A DNA stretch of 52,167 nt from JBBDIO01 sp040880365 (GCA_040880365.1 JBBDIO010000022.1:1-52167), one strand, 5' to 3'; positions 29,620 through 38,857 are shown, counted from the first letter of the stretch. Notes: generated by a model from the letters alone, not told the origin. A program made the numbers and translations.

Positions 29620-29664
29620 GTCGAACACGGCAGGGCCGGACACGGCAGAGTCGAACACGGTGAT
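29620..29664. repeat. 15-bp tandem repeat x3 after the PHP gene
   Basis: The units GTCGAACACGGCAGG, GCCGGACACGGCAGA and GTCGAACACGGTGAT run from one base after the stop codon, at exact 15-bp steps. Confidence 0.85.
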
Positions 29665-29705
29665 GGGTAACGGTAACAAGCACGCATCACCGACCGGGAA
29701 GCAGA

Positions 29706-30569
29706 TTATTTCTGCGCGACCAGGACCAGGAAATCCGGGTCGGCGGTGGTCGGATCATCGCTGAGCGCAGGCAGCACTTCGATCTGGTCGAAGCCACAGC
29801 GGGCAAGCAGCGTGCGATAGTCGTTGATGCTATAGGCTTGCAGGGTCTGGGCATAGCGCGTCAACTGGCCCGTGTTCAATTCCACGACAAAGTAGCGGAT
29901 GGTACTGGCCTGGGCGGCTTCGGACCAGAATGCCTGTTGCAAAACCAGATGCGGCGTCGCGCCAAAGAGACCACTTTCTGCAACATACCAGGAGGGAGCC
30001 ACTTCACCGCTGCGCCGGATGGCGTCGGAGGTGTGGGCTTCCAGCACAACCTGGCCCTGGGGCGTCAGCGCGGCGTGGGCCTGGGTCAGGATGGTCTCGG
30101 CATCGCCGGGGCGAAAGACATTCAGCTCTCCAAACAACAGCATAATCAACTGTTGATCGCCGGGGTAGTCGGTGGTGCGAATGTCGCCTTCGATGAACTC
30201 GCAGGCAAGGCCCTGCTCGCTGGCTTCGGCGCGGGCATAGCCGATGGACGCGGGCGAATAATCGATGCCGGTGCAGATATGGCCCAACTGTGCGAGGCGA
30301 TGGCAGTAGAGACCCGGCCCGCAACCCAGATCCAGAATGTGTGTGGGCGTGGCTTTGATGACGAAATCCTGGAGCCAGGCGACATGACGGTCCACCACGT
30401 AGAAGCGACGCGAGGCCCGGTCGTGGTTTTGATCCAGGTGTTCATAGAGCATACGCCCGCTAAAGTCTGGATCGTGCCAGGGGATGTTGTCGCCTTCGTC
30501 CCAGGGTTCGGGCGCGTGCAGGGCGTGGAGCAGGCTGGTGAGGGCTTCGTGTGTAGGCATGGCGGTCAT
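29706..30569 (-). CDS. Class I SAM-dependent methyltransferase
   Basis: 287 residues. Motif I is I-L-D-L-G-C-G-P-G-L-Y-C (about 98-109), followed by acidic motif II G-I-D-Y-S and a motif IV-like L-L-F-G-E-L-N-V. This is a small-molecule methyltransferase of the UbiE/TehB-like sort; the acceptor is unknown. Its ATG (30567-30569) overlaps the TGA stop of the upstream ABC ATPase gene by the ATGA tetranucleotide, which indicates translational coupling. ATG 30560 is an alternative start. It is the last gene of the exporter operon. Confidence 0.85.
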   Translation of the reverse strand: MTAMPTHEALTSLLHALHAPEPWDEGDNIPWHDPDFSGRMLYEHLDQNHDRASRRFYVVDRHVAWLQDFVIKATPTHILDLGCGPGLYCHRLAQLGHICTGIDYSPASIGYARAEASEQGLACEFIEGDIRTTDYPGDQQLIMLLFGELNVFRPGDAETILTQAHAALTPQGQVVLEAHTSDAIRRSGEVAPSWYVAESGLFGATPHLVLQQAFWSEAAQASTIRYFVVELNTGQLTRYAQTLQAYSINDYRTLLARCGFDQIEVLPALSDDPTTADPDFLVLVAQK

Positions 30570-31615
30570 GGTGACTCCTGAATTTTGAATGCCGGAAACG
30601 GGGTTATGGGCGCAGACGCGGGCGCATCCAGCAGCCGTTCTTCGTAGATGCGCCGAATGGTAGCTTCGATCTGCGGTTCGCGCACACTGAGATCGCGCAC
30701 GCGATAGCGGGCACTGATGCGCCCAATCAACTCCGACGCCGAAATCCCGTCCCGCTGGAACGCATAGACGGCGCGCTGGCCCTCCAATTCTAACACCTGG
30801 GCGTCGGGAATATCCACATTGGTATACACTTCGGAAAAATCGACAACCAGCTCGCGCTGTCCACCGAAACGGGTCTGGAGGTGGGCGAGTTCACCGTCGT
30901 AGAGCAAGCGTCCCTGGTCGATGATAAGAACACGGCGGCAGAGCCGTTCCACATCCTGGAGATCGTGGGTGGTGAGCAGCACGGTCGTGCCGTGTTCGGC
31001 ATTGATGTGCGCAATGAATTGGCGGATGCGTTCTTTGGCGACCACATCCAGCCCCACGGTTGGCTCATCGAGGAAAAGCAGGCGCGGGTTGTGGAGCATG
31101 GCCGCGCAGAAATCGGCGCGCATCCGCTGCCCCAGCGAAAGCGCGCGCACGGGTGTATTGAGGAAGCCGTCCAGCTCCAGCAATTCACGAAATTCGGCAA
31201 GGTTGTGGGCAAAGCGCGCGGGCGGCACTTTGTAGATCGCGCGCAGCAGCTCGAATGAATCCATGACGGGCAGATCCCACCAGAGCGTGGTGCGCTGTCC
31301 AAAAACCGCGCCGATGTGGGCAACATATTGGGTGCGGGCGCGCCAGGGCACAAACCCATCGACAACCAGTTCGCCCGCGCTGGGCACGAGCAAGCCGGTG
31401 AGCATCTTGATGGTGGTAGATTTGCCCGCGCCATTGGGGCCGAGATAGCCCACAAGCTCCCCCCGCGCTACGGAAAACGAAATCTGGTCTACGGCGCGCA
31501 CGAGGGTATGTCCACCTGCCACAAAGGTCTTGAGCGCGCCCCAAAAGCCGGGACGACGGCGCGACACCTGGTAGTGCTTGGCAAGATCGGTGACCTGAAT
31601 CAAAGGGGTATCCAT
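30566..31615 (-). CDS. ABC transporter ATP-binding protein (ABC-2 exporter)
   Basis: 349 residues. Walker A G-P-N-G-A-G-K-S-T (59-67), a variant signature L-S-L-G-Q (159-163) with Leu for the usual Gly, Walker B L-L-F-L-D-E-P (179-185) and the H-switch T-T-H-D are all present. The C-terminal extension after about 240 is typical of NatA/DrrA-type exporters. ATG 31615 is chosen because homology starts there. Its start almost touches the stop of the first permease (31617). The operon is permease, permease, ATPase, methyltransferase. The cargo is unknown. Confidence 0.93.
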   Translation of the reverse strand: MDTPLIQVTDLAKHYQVSRRRPGFWGALKTFVAGGHTLVRAVDQISFSVARGELVGYLGPNGAGKSTTIKMLTGLLVPSAGELVVDGFVPWRARTQYVAHIGAVFGQRTTLWWDLPVMDSFELLRAIYKVPPARFAHNLAEFRELLELDGFLNTPVRALSLGQRMRADFCAAMLHNPRLLFLDEPTVGLDVVAKERIRQFIAHINAEHGTTVLLTTHDLQDVERLCRRVLIIDQGRLLYDGELAHLQTRFGGQRELVVDFSEVYTNVDIPDAQVLELEGQRAVYAFQRDGISASELIGRISARYRVRDLSVREPQIEATIRRIYEERLLDAPASAPITPFPAFKIQESP

Positions 31616-31616
31616 A

Positions 31617-32438
31617 TCAACTCCCGGTGCTGTGATAGTGGCGCACGCCAAAGCGCCAGAAGGCCAACGCGCCCGCAAAGAGCAGCCCGCCCGCCAGCGG
31701 CGCGACAAAGCGCAGCCAGCCCGGTAAACTCATGGGATCGGGCAGGTCAAGTATATAGAGTGCCGGATAGTAGTTGAGCAGCGCGGCGGGTAGAATATAG
31801 GTGAAGGTGCGGCGCAGAATATCGGGATAGATGTGCATGGGATAGGCCAGCATTTCGCTGCCGCCATAGGTGAACACGTTGATGGCTTCGATGGATTCGA
31901 CCGTCCAGAAGGTGATGGTTGCGCCGACGATGAACAGGCCCCCAAAGTAAAGTACCAGGCCCGCCAGCACCAGGGGCAGATAGGCGATTTTGGCAGCAGT
32001 CCACGCAATATCGCCGGTGCTGAAGGCGAAAGTGAGAATGGCGAGTCCCTGGATGATGCGCCCCAGGCGGCGGATGACGAACTGATCGCCAAAGACCTGC
32101 ACTGTGACGCTGACAGGCCGCAGCAACAGTTCGTCGAATGTGCCCTGACGTACCCGGCGGCCAAAGAAGGCCGGGTCGAAGCCGCTGAAAAACATATCCA
32201 TGAGACCGAATCCGGTTTCGACCATGCCCCACAAAAAAGCAATCTGGGCCAGGTTCCAGCCGCCAATGTTCTCTAGTCGTTGCATGACCAACGCCAGCGA
32301 CACGAAAAAGAGCGACATGATGAGCGCGGTGGCCGCAATTTCAAACAGCATGGAGACCCGATATTGCATCTGGGCGCGCAGCTGGGCGCCGATGAGGCGG
32401 CGGTAGATCTGCCAGTGAAAGGCCAGTGTCGCAAACAT
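31617..32438 (-). CDS. ABC-2 type permease (ABC2_membrane_6/DUF990-like)
   Basis: A 273-residue membrane protein with about six helices. The G-x-F-D-E-L-L-L-R-P-V cytoplasmic loop (about 100-110) is the family hallmark of paired ABC-2 permeases that work with a NatA-type ATPase. It lies 3 bp downstream of the other permease and 1 bp upstream of the ATPase start, so the three genes form one transcription unit. Confidence 0.87.
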   Translation of the reverse strand: MFATLAFHWQIYRRLIGAQLRAQMQYRVSMLFEIAATALIMSLFFVSLALVMQRLENIGGWNLAQIAFLWGMVETGFGLMDMFFSGFDPAFFGRRVRQGTFDELLLRPVSVTVQVFGDQFVIRRLGRIIQGLAILTFAFSTGDIAWTAAKIAYLPLVLAGLVLYFGGLFIVGATITFWTVESIEAINVFTYGGSEMLAYPMHIYPDILRRTFTYILPAALLNYYPALYILDLPDPMSLPGWLRFVAPLAGGLLFAGALAFWRFGVRHYHSTGS

Positions 32439-32441
32439 GGC

Positions 32442-33233
32442 TCAGCCTCCCTGGATGACCAGCCGGCGGATCCCGGCGCGCAAAATAAGTTGGGCGGCGA
32501 TATAGAGCGCAATGGCCCACACGACTTGTTGCGCCAGCAGATAGAGCATGGCTTGCCCGTGTACCAGACCCAGATAGATTTCGATAACCGTATTGACCAT
32601 TGCGGGGAAGGGCGTTGCATTGCACAATGCAATAAACCAGTCGGGATAGAAGCGCAGGGGCAGGAAAAATCCTGAAAGTACCCAGGTGATGCCAAAGGCG
32701 AAACGGCCAACGCCCGCGGCATTGGGCGACCAGAACGCGGCCAGATTGACAATGAATCGCCAGGCGAAGCTGATATACCACGCCAGGCTCAGGCTCACTG
32801 CCAGGGCGAGCCAATGCGCGGGGGTGGGCGGCGTGGTAATGGGGACAAACGCGGCATAGATGAGCATAATGGTGCAACCGCGCAGCAGCAAGGCGACCCC
32901 GGCGCGGCCCAAATCGACTGCCAGCCAGTAGCGAAAGAGGCCCAGGGGTTTGAGCAGATCGCCGCTGACTTGCCCGGTGTGCACGCTGTTCATCAGTTCG
33001 TACCAGCCGAATATGCTCAGATAGGCGATTATGGCCTGGGTCAGTGCGGTGAAGGTGATGGCATCCTGGGCTGTGACACCTGCCAGTTCGGCGCGCGCAC
33101 CCAACAGCGCCAGCAGGACAGCCGCGCGCAATATCCCAAAGAATATATTCGTAATCAGGCCCGCCCAGGCCGCGGCGCGGTAGGTGAGATGACGACGTAT
33201 GGAGTGCCAGGTGATGATCCAGAATATGCGCAT
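32442..33233 (-). CDS. ABC-2 type permease, second subunit
   Basis: A 263-residue polytopic protein. It has T-G-Q-V-S-G-D-L-L-K-P-L-G (about 88-100), the counterpart of the loop in the partner permease, and is expected to heterodimerise with it. The start ATG 33233 is favoured over the longer open frame to 33332, which lacks hydrophobic or conserved sequence. It is the first gene of the exporter operon. Confidence 0.85.
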   Translation of the reverse strand: MRIFWIITWHSIRRHLTYRAAAWAGLITNIFFGILRAAVLLALLGARAELAGVTAQDAITFTALTQAIIAYLSIFGWYELMNSVHTGQVSGDLLKPLGLFRYWLAVDLGRAGVALLLRGCTIMLIYAAFVPITTPPTPAHWLALAVSLSLAWYISFAWRFIVNLAAFWSPNAAGVGRFAFGITWVLSGFFLPLRFYPDWFIALCNATPFPAMVNTVIEIYLGLVHGQAMLYLLAQQVVWAIALYIAAQLILRAGIRRLVIQGG

Positions 33234-33293
33234 GGGGTACTTTGCCGGGAACTCTGTTGCAGGAAATCGCGCTGCCGAGTAGACCAGATCATT

Positions 33294-33323
33294 TTGAACT
33301 ATTCCGGTTAGCCGCCATACAAG
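33294..33323 (+). promoter_or_regulatory. Candidate promoter for the MDR dehydrogenase
   Basis: TTGAAC (33294-33299), an 18-bp spacer, then TACAAG (33318-33323), about 30 bp ahead of the ATG at 33355. Each box matches consensus at 4 of 6 positions. Confidence 0.35.
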
Positions 33324-33354
33324 GCTACACAATTTAGCATAGGGAGACAGAGAA

Positions 33355-34380
33355 ATGAAAATTCAGCAGGTAGTGGTGATCGGGCAAAACGCGGTGGAGC
33401 TGCAAGCCGCCGAGCTGGATGAACATGCGCTGGGCGCGGGCGAGCTTCTGATCCGCACCGAGGCGACTTTTATCAGCGCAGGCACCGAGTTGGCGAATTA
33501 CACGGGGCGCGAGCCGCGCGTGTTTCAACCCAACCAGTGGTGTACCTATCCCTGGCGTTCGGGCTATGCCAATGTGGGTGAAGTGCTGGCGGTCGGCGCG
33601 GGTGTGCGGCGCGCCGCGGTGGGCCAGCGGGTCTTTACCTATGGCAACCACGCGTCGGCGGTGATTGTCAACGAGCAACGGCTGGTTGCGCCTGTGCCTG
33701 ACGGTCTGTCGGGGGCGCTGGCCGCCGCGGCGCGCATGGCGGGCGTGGCGATGACTTCGGTGATTGTGAGTGAAATCGCGGGGTCGCCGTGGGTGGCGGT
33801 CTTTGGGCTGGGCATGGTGGGCAATCTGGCGGCGCAGGCCTTTCGGGCGCGCGGCTGTCGGGTGATTGGCGTGGATCCGGTAGCGGCCCGGCGCGAGCTG
33901 GCGCAACGCTGCGGGATTGAGTGGACGCTGGGCGGGGACCCCGCCACTGTGCAAACGGAACTGGTGGAATTAACGGGCGGTGGCGCGAATATTACGGTCG
34001 ATGCCGTGGGCCACAGCGCAGTGGTGCAACAAGCCGCGCAAGCCGCCGCGCGCTTTGGACAAGTGGTGATTCTAGGCACGCCGCGCACACCGCTGGAGGC
34101 TGATCTGACGCCGCTGCTATCAGATATCCATCTGCGATTCCTGACTGTGCGCGGTGCCCTGGAATGGCTGTTGCCCATGTACCCGGAGAATGGGGTGCAC
34201 ATGTCCCAATTGACCAAACAGGAAATGATTTTCGACTGGATGGCGAGGGGAATACTGCATCTGGAGCCGCTGATTTCGCATGTGTTGCCGCCGCAAGAAA
34301 TCAAGCGTGCGTATGAAGGTCTGTTGCACGAACCGGAGACATATACGGGTGTGGCGCTGGATTGGCGGGGCGTGGCGTAG
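33355..34380 (+). CDS. MDR-superfamily (zinc-type) dehydrogenase lacking the usual zinc ligands
   Basis: 341 residues. The GroES-like domain (1-125) has I-S-A-G-T-E-L where catalytic-zinc alcohol dehydrogenases carry C-G-T-D, so the first zinc ligand is replaced by Ser; no structural-zinc Cys cluster is visible. The Rossmann motif is G-L-G-M-V-G-N (about 155-161), followed by I-G-V-D-P, suggesting NAD(H). Similar zinc-less members act on sugars, polyols or pigment precursors; no substrate can be assigned. AGGGAG precedes the ATG. It is divergent from the ABC-2 operon and convergent with the DUF362 gene. Confidence 0.85.
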   Translation: MKIQQVVVIGQNAVELQAAELDEHALGAGELLIRTEATFISAGTELANYTGREPRVFQPNQWCTYPWRSGYANVGEVLAVGAGVRRAAVGQRVFTYGNHASAVIVNEQRLVAPVPDGLSGALAAAARMAGVAMTSVIVSEIAGSPWVAVFGLGMVGNLAAQAFRARGCRVIGVDPVAARRELAQRCGIEWTLGGDPATVQTELVELTGGGANITVDAVGHSAVVQQAAQAAARFGQVVILGTPRTPLEADLTPLLSDIHLRFLTVRGALEWLLPMYPENGVHMSQLTKQEMIFDWMARGILHLEPLISHVLPPQEIKRAYEGLLHEPETYTGVALDWRGVA

Positions 34381-34418
34381 AACCTGCGTGTGAAGTCGGA
34401 AGAAATATTCCGGCCGCG

Positions 34419-34460
34419 GGAGATTGGGTAGGTGGGGCTAATTCTGCCTACCCAATCCCC
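34419..34460. terminator. Hairpin between convergent MDR and DUF362 genes
   Basis: GATTGGGTAGG (34422-34432) pairs perfectly with CCTACCCAATC (34447-34457), with further GGG/CCC pairing past a bulged A. No strong T tract follows. A terminator role is inferred from its position 16 bp before the end of the DUF362 gene. Confidence 0.5.
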
Positions 34461-34475
34461 GCGTTTGCCGTCTGC

Positions 34476-35441
34476 CTATTGTGCGGTTTCGGGCAGATAT
34501 TGGCGGAACTCATCCGACTGCCATTGCAGTTGGAGATGGGTCGTTTCGTGGGGCTTGAACTGTTTTTGCACGGCGTCGATGCGCGTTTCCAGCACGTCGA
34601 TTGCGGCGAGGTCGGCCACGCCCATGCCCAGTTCGTGGGCATAGCGCAAGAGGCCCAGTTCCATCGGTTCAAAGCCCATCGCTTTTGCCATGACCGCGTC
34701 GGCGGCAATGGTATCCACCCCGGCGGCGGCCAGGCGGAAATCCACGCCATCATCACCGCCCGGCCCGTTGCCTTGCAGACCTTCGGTGCCGTCAATCACC
34801 GCGACGTCGGGATAGAGAAAGCGCGCGACGCGAATCAGATTCACGTTGAGCGCCTGGGCTTCTGCGGGCAGCGTGCGCTCGGCATGGCTGGCGAAGCCGT
34901 GCATCTTGATACGGTCGGGCTTGTAGAGTGTGCCCATGATGAGGTTTTTTAACGCTAGCGTGACCACACAGACATCGTGGGTCTTGGCAATCGCTATCGA
35001 AAAGACGCTGGGACAGTCGATGACGGTTTTGGGCATCTTCACGCGCACTTCTGTGCGGTCGGCCAATACGATGGGCGTTTCTACCCATTCGGTTTCCTGG
35101 TGCAGGTCGACCAGGCGAATGGGGATGGGATATTCTTCGGCCAGCGCGTGGTAGTTGTAGCTGTCCCATGCTTCGCCCGGATATTTTTCGTTGCCCGCTT
35201 CGGCAATCAGAATCTCTTCGGGGGGCTTGGGGGTGGACATCAGAAAGTCGATGGTCCCGCGCATGGCATCGACATGGCTGGCCGCCAACTGATTGGACCC
35301 TGACAGAAAGTTGGGCTTGAGCATAACCTGGGGCCGGACGCGCGCGGTCACATCGTCGCGCACGAGTTCCAGCGCGTGCAATACATTTTTGCGGCGATCC
35401 GTGCCGTGGACCAGTCCTACGCGTGGTTTCGATTGTGGCAT
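34476..35441 (-). CDS. DUF362-domain protein
   Basis: A 321-residue member of the DUF362 family. M-L-K-P-N-F-L-S (about 39-46), I-A-I-A-K-T-H (about 148-154) and L-K-N-L-I-M-G (about 163-169) are conserved landmarks. Ferredoxin-type Cys clusters present in some relatives are absent here. The biochemical function of the family is unknown. It ends the M81/ABC/aminotransferase cluster, 54 bp after the aminotransferase. A degenerate 13-bp direct repeat (35469-35481 and 35482-35494) fills the spacer. Confidence 0.88.
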   Translation of the reverse strand: MPQSKPRVGLVHGTDRRKNVLHALELVRDDVTARVRPQVMLKPNFLSGSNQLAASHVDAMRGTIDFLMSTPKPPEEILIAEAGNEKYPGEAWDSYNYHALAEEYPIPIRLVDLHQETEWVETPIVLADRTEVRVKMPKTVIDCPSVFSIAIAKTHDVCVVTLALKNLIMGTLYKPDRIKMHGFASHAERTLPAEAQALNVNLIRVARFLYPDVAVIDGTEGLQGNGPGGDDGVDFRLAAAGVDTIAADAVMAKAMGFEPMELGLLRYAHELGMGVADLAAIDVLETRIDAVQKQFKPHETTHLQLQWQSDEFRQYLPETAQ

Positions 35442-35495
35442 ACAAATCCTTTCGGCCTAGCCAACTGACCTGTTCAAGCGGTCTGTTGAGGCGGA

Positions 35496-36851
35496 TTATT
35501 GAACGGCGGCCAATGCGCTGTCGGCGGCCTGAAGCGTCTGTTCTACATGTTCCATGGTGTGGGCGGCAGAGACATACCAGATGCCACGCCCGATGAGACG
35601 CACGCCGCGTTTGAGCATTTCCAGCGTGAAATCGCCGTAGCGCGCGGCATCGCAATGGCCCACAAAGTCCCGGTAGTCGCGGATGGCGGGCAATTCGGTG
35701 AAGGAGACATGGAACGAGCAGGGGAAGCCCTGGACGTGGAGCGGCAGGCCGCGGCGTGCGCCGATTTCGCGCAGACCTTCCATGAGTGCGCCGCCGATTT
35801 GATCCAGATGGCGATAGATGGCGCCGTTGTCGGCTTCGAGTTCGGCAATCGCGGCGTGGCTGGCGGCCATCGCGATGACATTGCTATTGAAAGTGCCCGA
35901 ATGGTTCACATCCTGGGCGAAGCGTTCCATATATTCGCGCTTGCCCACCAGTGCGGCATTGGCAAAGCCGCCCGCCATGGCTTTGGCAAAGCTAGAAAGA
36001 TCGGGCGTGACGCCAAAGCGTTCCTGCGCCCCGCCCAGGCTCAGGCGAAAGCCGGTGATGGTTTCGTCAAAATAGAGCAGCGCGCCGTGGTCATCGCACA
36101 GTTTGCGCAAGCCTTCGAGAAAGCCGGGTTCGGGCGGGATCGCGCCGGTGTTACACATGACCGGCTCCAGCATAATCGCGGCAATTGTGTCGCCCGATTC
36201 GGCGAAAAGCTTTTCGACCAGGCTCAAATCGTTGTAGGGCAGCACGTAAAAATCTTCCAGCGAGCTTTGGGTCTGTCCCGGCGTGGTGGGCAGGTTGTTG
36301 GGGTGCTCGCGCGGCCCAGCTTTGTCGAGCGGCGGCGCAAAGCTGACCAGCACATTATCGAACCAGCCGTGATAGTGGCCTTCGAAGCGCAGGATCTTGG
36401 TGCGTCCGGTGATGGCGCGCGCCAGGCGCATGGCCGCCTGCACCATTTCGGAGCCGCTAAGCCCAAAGCGACACAGCTCGGCCGAGGGAATCAGATCAAC
36501 CATCTTTTGGGAGACGGAGATTTCCAGTTCATGCTGCCCGGCGTAGAGCTGGCCTTTGCGCATAGCCGTGTTGACGGCATCCAGCACGCGCGGGTGCGAG
36601 TGGCCCAGAATCATGGGTCCCTGGGCAAGCATATAGTCGATGTAGGCGTTGCCGTCCACATCGTAGAGCATGGCCCCTTCGGCGTGATCAAAAAAGAGGG
36701 GGTGGGGTTTGCCCAACAAGCGTACATTGCTGCTCACGCCGCCGGCGAGTGTGGCCTTGGCGGTTTCATACATTTCTCGGGATTTCTGCCACATATTCGC
36801 ATCCGACGTGGAATCGGGGGCGGTGGATGCAGACAGATTTTGGTTCGACAT
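35496..36851 (-). CDS. Class III aminotransferase, glutamate-1-semialdehyde-aminomutase-like
   Basis: A 451-residue PLP enzyme. G-G-V-S-S-N-V-R (about 38-45), Y-D-V-D-G-N-A-Y-I-D-Y, G-P-M-I-L-G-H-S-H-P and the Schiff-base Lys in S-S-F-A-K-A-M-A-G-G are clear. True HemL has a V-N-S-G-T-E-A phosphate loop, whereas this protein reads G-L-S-G-S-E-M, and no other heme genes are nearby, so tetrapyrrole synthesis is unlikely. GSA-like class III enzymes also include beta-amino-acid aminotransferases, which would fit a peptide-degradation cluster; this is inference. ATG 36851 is preceded by a GAAAGG site. Confidence 0.88.
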   Translation of the reverse strand: MSNQNLSASTAPDSTSDANMWQKSREMYETAKATLAGGVSSNVRLLGKPHPLFFDHAEGAMLYDVDGNAYIDYMLAQGPMILGHSHPRVLDAVNTAMRKGQLYAGQHELEISVSQKMVDLIPSAELCRFGLSGSEMVQAAMRLARAITGRTKILRFEGHYHGWFDNVLVSFAPPLDKAGPREHPNNLPTTPGQTQSSLEDFYVLPYNDLSLVEKLFAESGDTIAAIMLEPVMCNTGAIPPEPGFLEGLRKLCDDHGALLYFDETITGFRLSLGGAQERFGVTPDLSSFAKAMAGGFANAALVGKREYMERFAQDVNHSGTFNSNVIAMAASHAAIAELEADNGAIYRHLDQIGGALMEGLREIGARRGLPLHVQGFPCSFHVSFTELPAIRDYRDFVGHCDAARYGDFTLEMLKRGVRLIGRGIWYVSAAHTMEHVEQTLQAADSALAAVQ

Positions 36852-37038
36852 AGTGCGGAGCCTTTCAAAAGACACAATGCTTTGGTTCACAATTCACACG
36901 CCAGACGTGTGGATGGTAAGCGATAGTTTGGCGACCTGTTTCCAGCTACTTGGTTCAATCTGTTACTTCAATGATTGCCTGTGGTTGGGGCGCGCGGCAC
37001 AGTGGCAAGTGGTTCTGCTGCGCCATACCCCAACCGGG

Positions 37039-38729
37039 TCAGATTTCAAATTCCATGTCCATATCCAGCGGGTAGATGGGCCGGGGGATGTGCTGGAAGG
37101 GCAGGCGCGTATAGTCGGCGGTAGAGACGCCCGGTGTATCCAGCTCGATGGTGCGGTCGACGATGGGATCGAACGACGCCCGATGCGCCTGATTGGACTT
37201 CACAACGATGATGCGCTTTTCTTCCATCACAATGCCTGCGCTCTTAAAAAAGTCGCGGTCTTTGCCTGTGCGGTGGTTGGAAAAAATGACGTCGATCTTG
37301 TTGCCCAGACGTAACACCACACGCGGACCTACTTCTACATCGCGGAATGCAGCTTTGGTCACTTCGCGACTCCAGCCCCCGTGAGTCGGCCCGACGATCT
37401 TGTAGCGGCCGTCGTCGATGGATTTTACCGTGCCCTGCACGCGCAGGGGTTGATAGAAGCGTTGGTCAATCGACGCGCCGACTTCCATATCCAGCGTTGC
37501 GCCCACGCCCGCGGCCATGCCCGCTTTGACGACCGCGGCATCGCGGATGGTGAGCGCGCAATCCTGTGCGCCCAGGCGCAGCAACGCTTCCAGCACGGCG
37601 GGGCTATCGGCCGGGCACAGGCTGCCGGGGTCGTCGCCAATATCCACCAGACAGGTGAGGCCGTCGTCAAAGGCCATCGCCTGGCGCACGCCTTCGTCGA
37701 TGGGCACGATGGGGCGCACGGTGCGAATCTCTTCGCGCATGGCCCAGAGCTGGCGCGCCAAGTCTTGAGCCAGCCGTTCGGCCAGGGCAGGGTCGTTGTC
37801 GGTGGTGACGATAATACTCATGCCGGTATAGGGCAGGTCGGAATAGCCGTAGCCGCCCTGGATGGTCACATTGATCACGCCGGGCAGTTCTTCCATCTGC
37901 GCGCGCACCAGATTGAGCTTGTAGAGGGGCAGTTGCGCTTCTTCGGCGGGGATGTGCGACCATGTGCTTTGGCCGATATTGGGGCCGATGATGGGCACGC
38001 GGATGAAGTGGGTGACGGGTTGCACAGTGCCGCGCACCATGCCCAACAGACATTCGGCGGCTTCGCGNNNNNNNNNNNNNNNNNNNNNNNNNNNNNNNNN
38101 NNNNNNNNNNNNNNNNNNNNNNNNNNNNNNNNNNNNNNNNNNNNNNNNNNNNNNNNNNNNNNNNNNNTGACGGGTTGCACAGTGCCGCGCACCATGCCCA
38201 ACAGACATTCGGCGGCTTCGCGTCCCCGTTCATAGCCATCCACATGGGGATTGGTATTGTAGGGGAAGGGGACGGCGGCCTGACATTCGCCGGGCGCGTA
38301 GTTGCTGTGAAAATCGTAGGTTGCGACAAAGGGCAGATCGGGACCCAGCAGGTCGCGCGCGGCGCGGATGAGACAGGCTTCGGCATCCTGCCAGGGCGCT
38401 TCTACATCCATCGCGCCGTGCAGTGCAAAATAGACGCCGTCGACCGCGCCTGCGGCCTGTAGCCCGTTGATAAGCAGATCCTGAAAATGTTTATAGACCG
38501 GCGCGGTGATGAGTCCCCCACGCAGGGCATGGGTGAAATCGATGCGTGCGATGGGGATGAGTTCGGCACCGGCGCCGCCCGCGACCTCGGCAAAGCCGCC
38601 GATGTAGCTGCGGGGATGGGCCAGACGCAACACCTCTTCGCCGGTCTGAATGGGCAGATCAATCGTGTCATTCTTTTCTACGGCAAATGTATTGGTTTCG
38701 TGGTACATGCCGAGGATGGCAAAGCGCAT
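37039..38729 (-). CDS. M81-family metallopeptidase (MlrC-like), interrupted only by a scaffold gap
   Basis: The N-terminal part (from ATG 38729) and the C-terminal part (to the stop at 37039) lie in different frames across 100 N. They share the same 18 residues at the junction because 55 bases are duplicated. Deleting 155 bases joins them in one frame of 511 residues, close to the second M81 gene (498). Landmarks are G-M-Y-H-E-T-N-T-F, L-H-G-A-M-D-V-E, Y-D-F-H-S-N (D-x-H zinc-ligand type) and N-P-H-V-D-G. M81 members include microcystinase C, which cleaves linear microcystin fragments; the substrate here is unknown. The C-terminus I-P-R-P-I-Y-P-L-D matches the paralogue's I-P-R-P-T-Y-P-F-D. 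Confidence 0.88.
38013..38222. other. Scaffold gap 2: 100 N between identical 55-base ends
   Basis: Bases 38013-38067 equal 38168-38222 and flank exactly 100 N inside an M81 gene. Collapsing one copy plus the N run (155 bases, 2 modulo 3) brings the two halves into one frame, which independently supports a false gap. Confidence 0.93.
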
Positions 38730-38742
38730 GACGCGGCTCGTT

Positions 38743-38768
38743 TCTAGTGGCAAATTCTGGTAGCAAAC
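38743..38768. repeat. 13-bp tandem duplication (degenerate)
   Basis: TCTAGTGGCAAAT (38743-38755) is followed by TCTGGTAGCAAAC (38756-38768), 10 of 13 positions identical. It lies just upstream of the M81 start. Confidence 0.6.
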
Positions 38769-38857
38769 TGGTTCCGGGCGGTGGCCCGTTTCACTGCACG
38801 ACACAGGACTGCTGCGGCAATCTGGCATACTTATGCCGTGTTAAACAAAAGCGCAAA

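Noticed and set aside
35496..36851. hemL (heme biosynthesis) identity
   Set aside because: The phosphate-loop motif differs from HemL, and the neighbours are peptidases and a peptide importer, not tetrapyrrole genes.
35499..36926. 475-codon plus-strand frame opposite the aminotransferase
   Set aside because: It is a shadow of the class III aminotransferase with no recognisable domain.
38013..38222. Reading the split M81 gene as a frameshifted pseudogene, or the 55-base repeats as target-site duplications of a mobile element
   Set aside because: The repeat length is identical at both gaps and the N run is exactly 100. Collapse restores the frame, which fits an assembly artefact.
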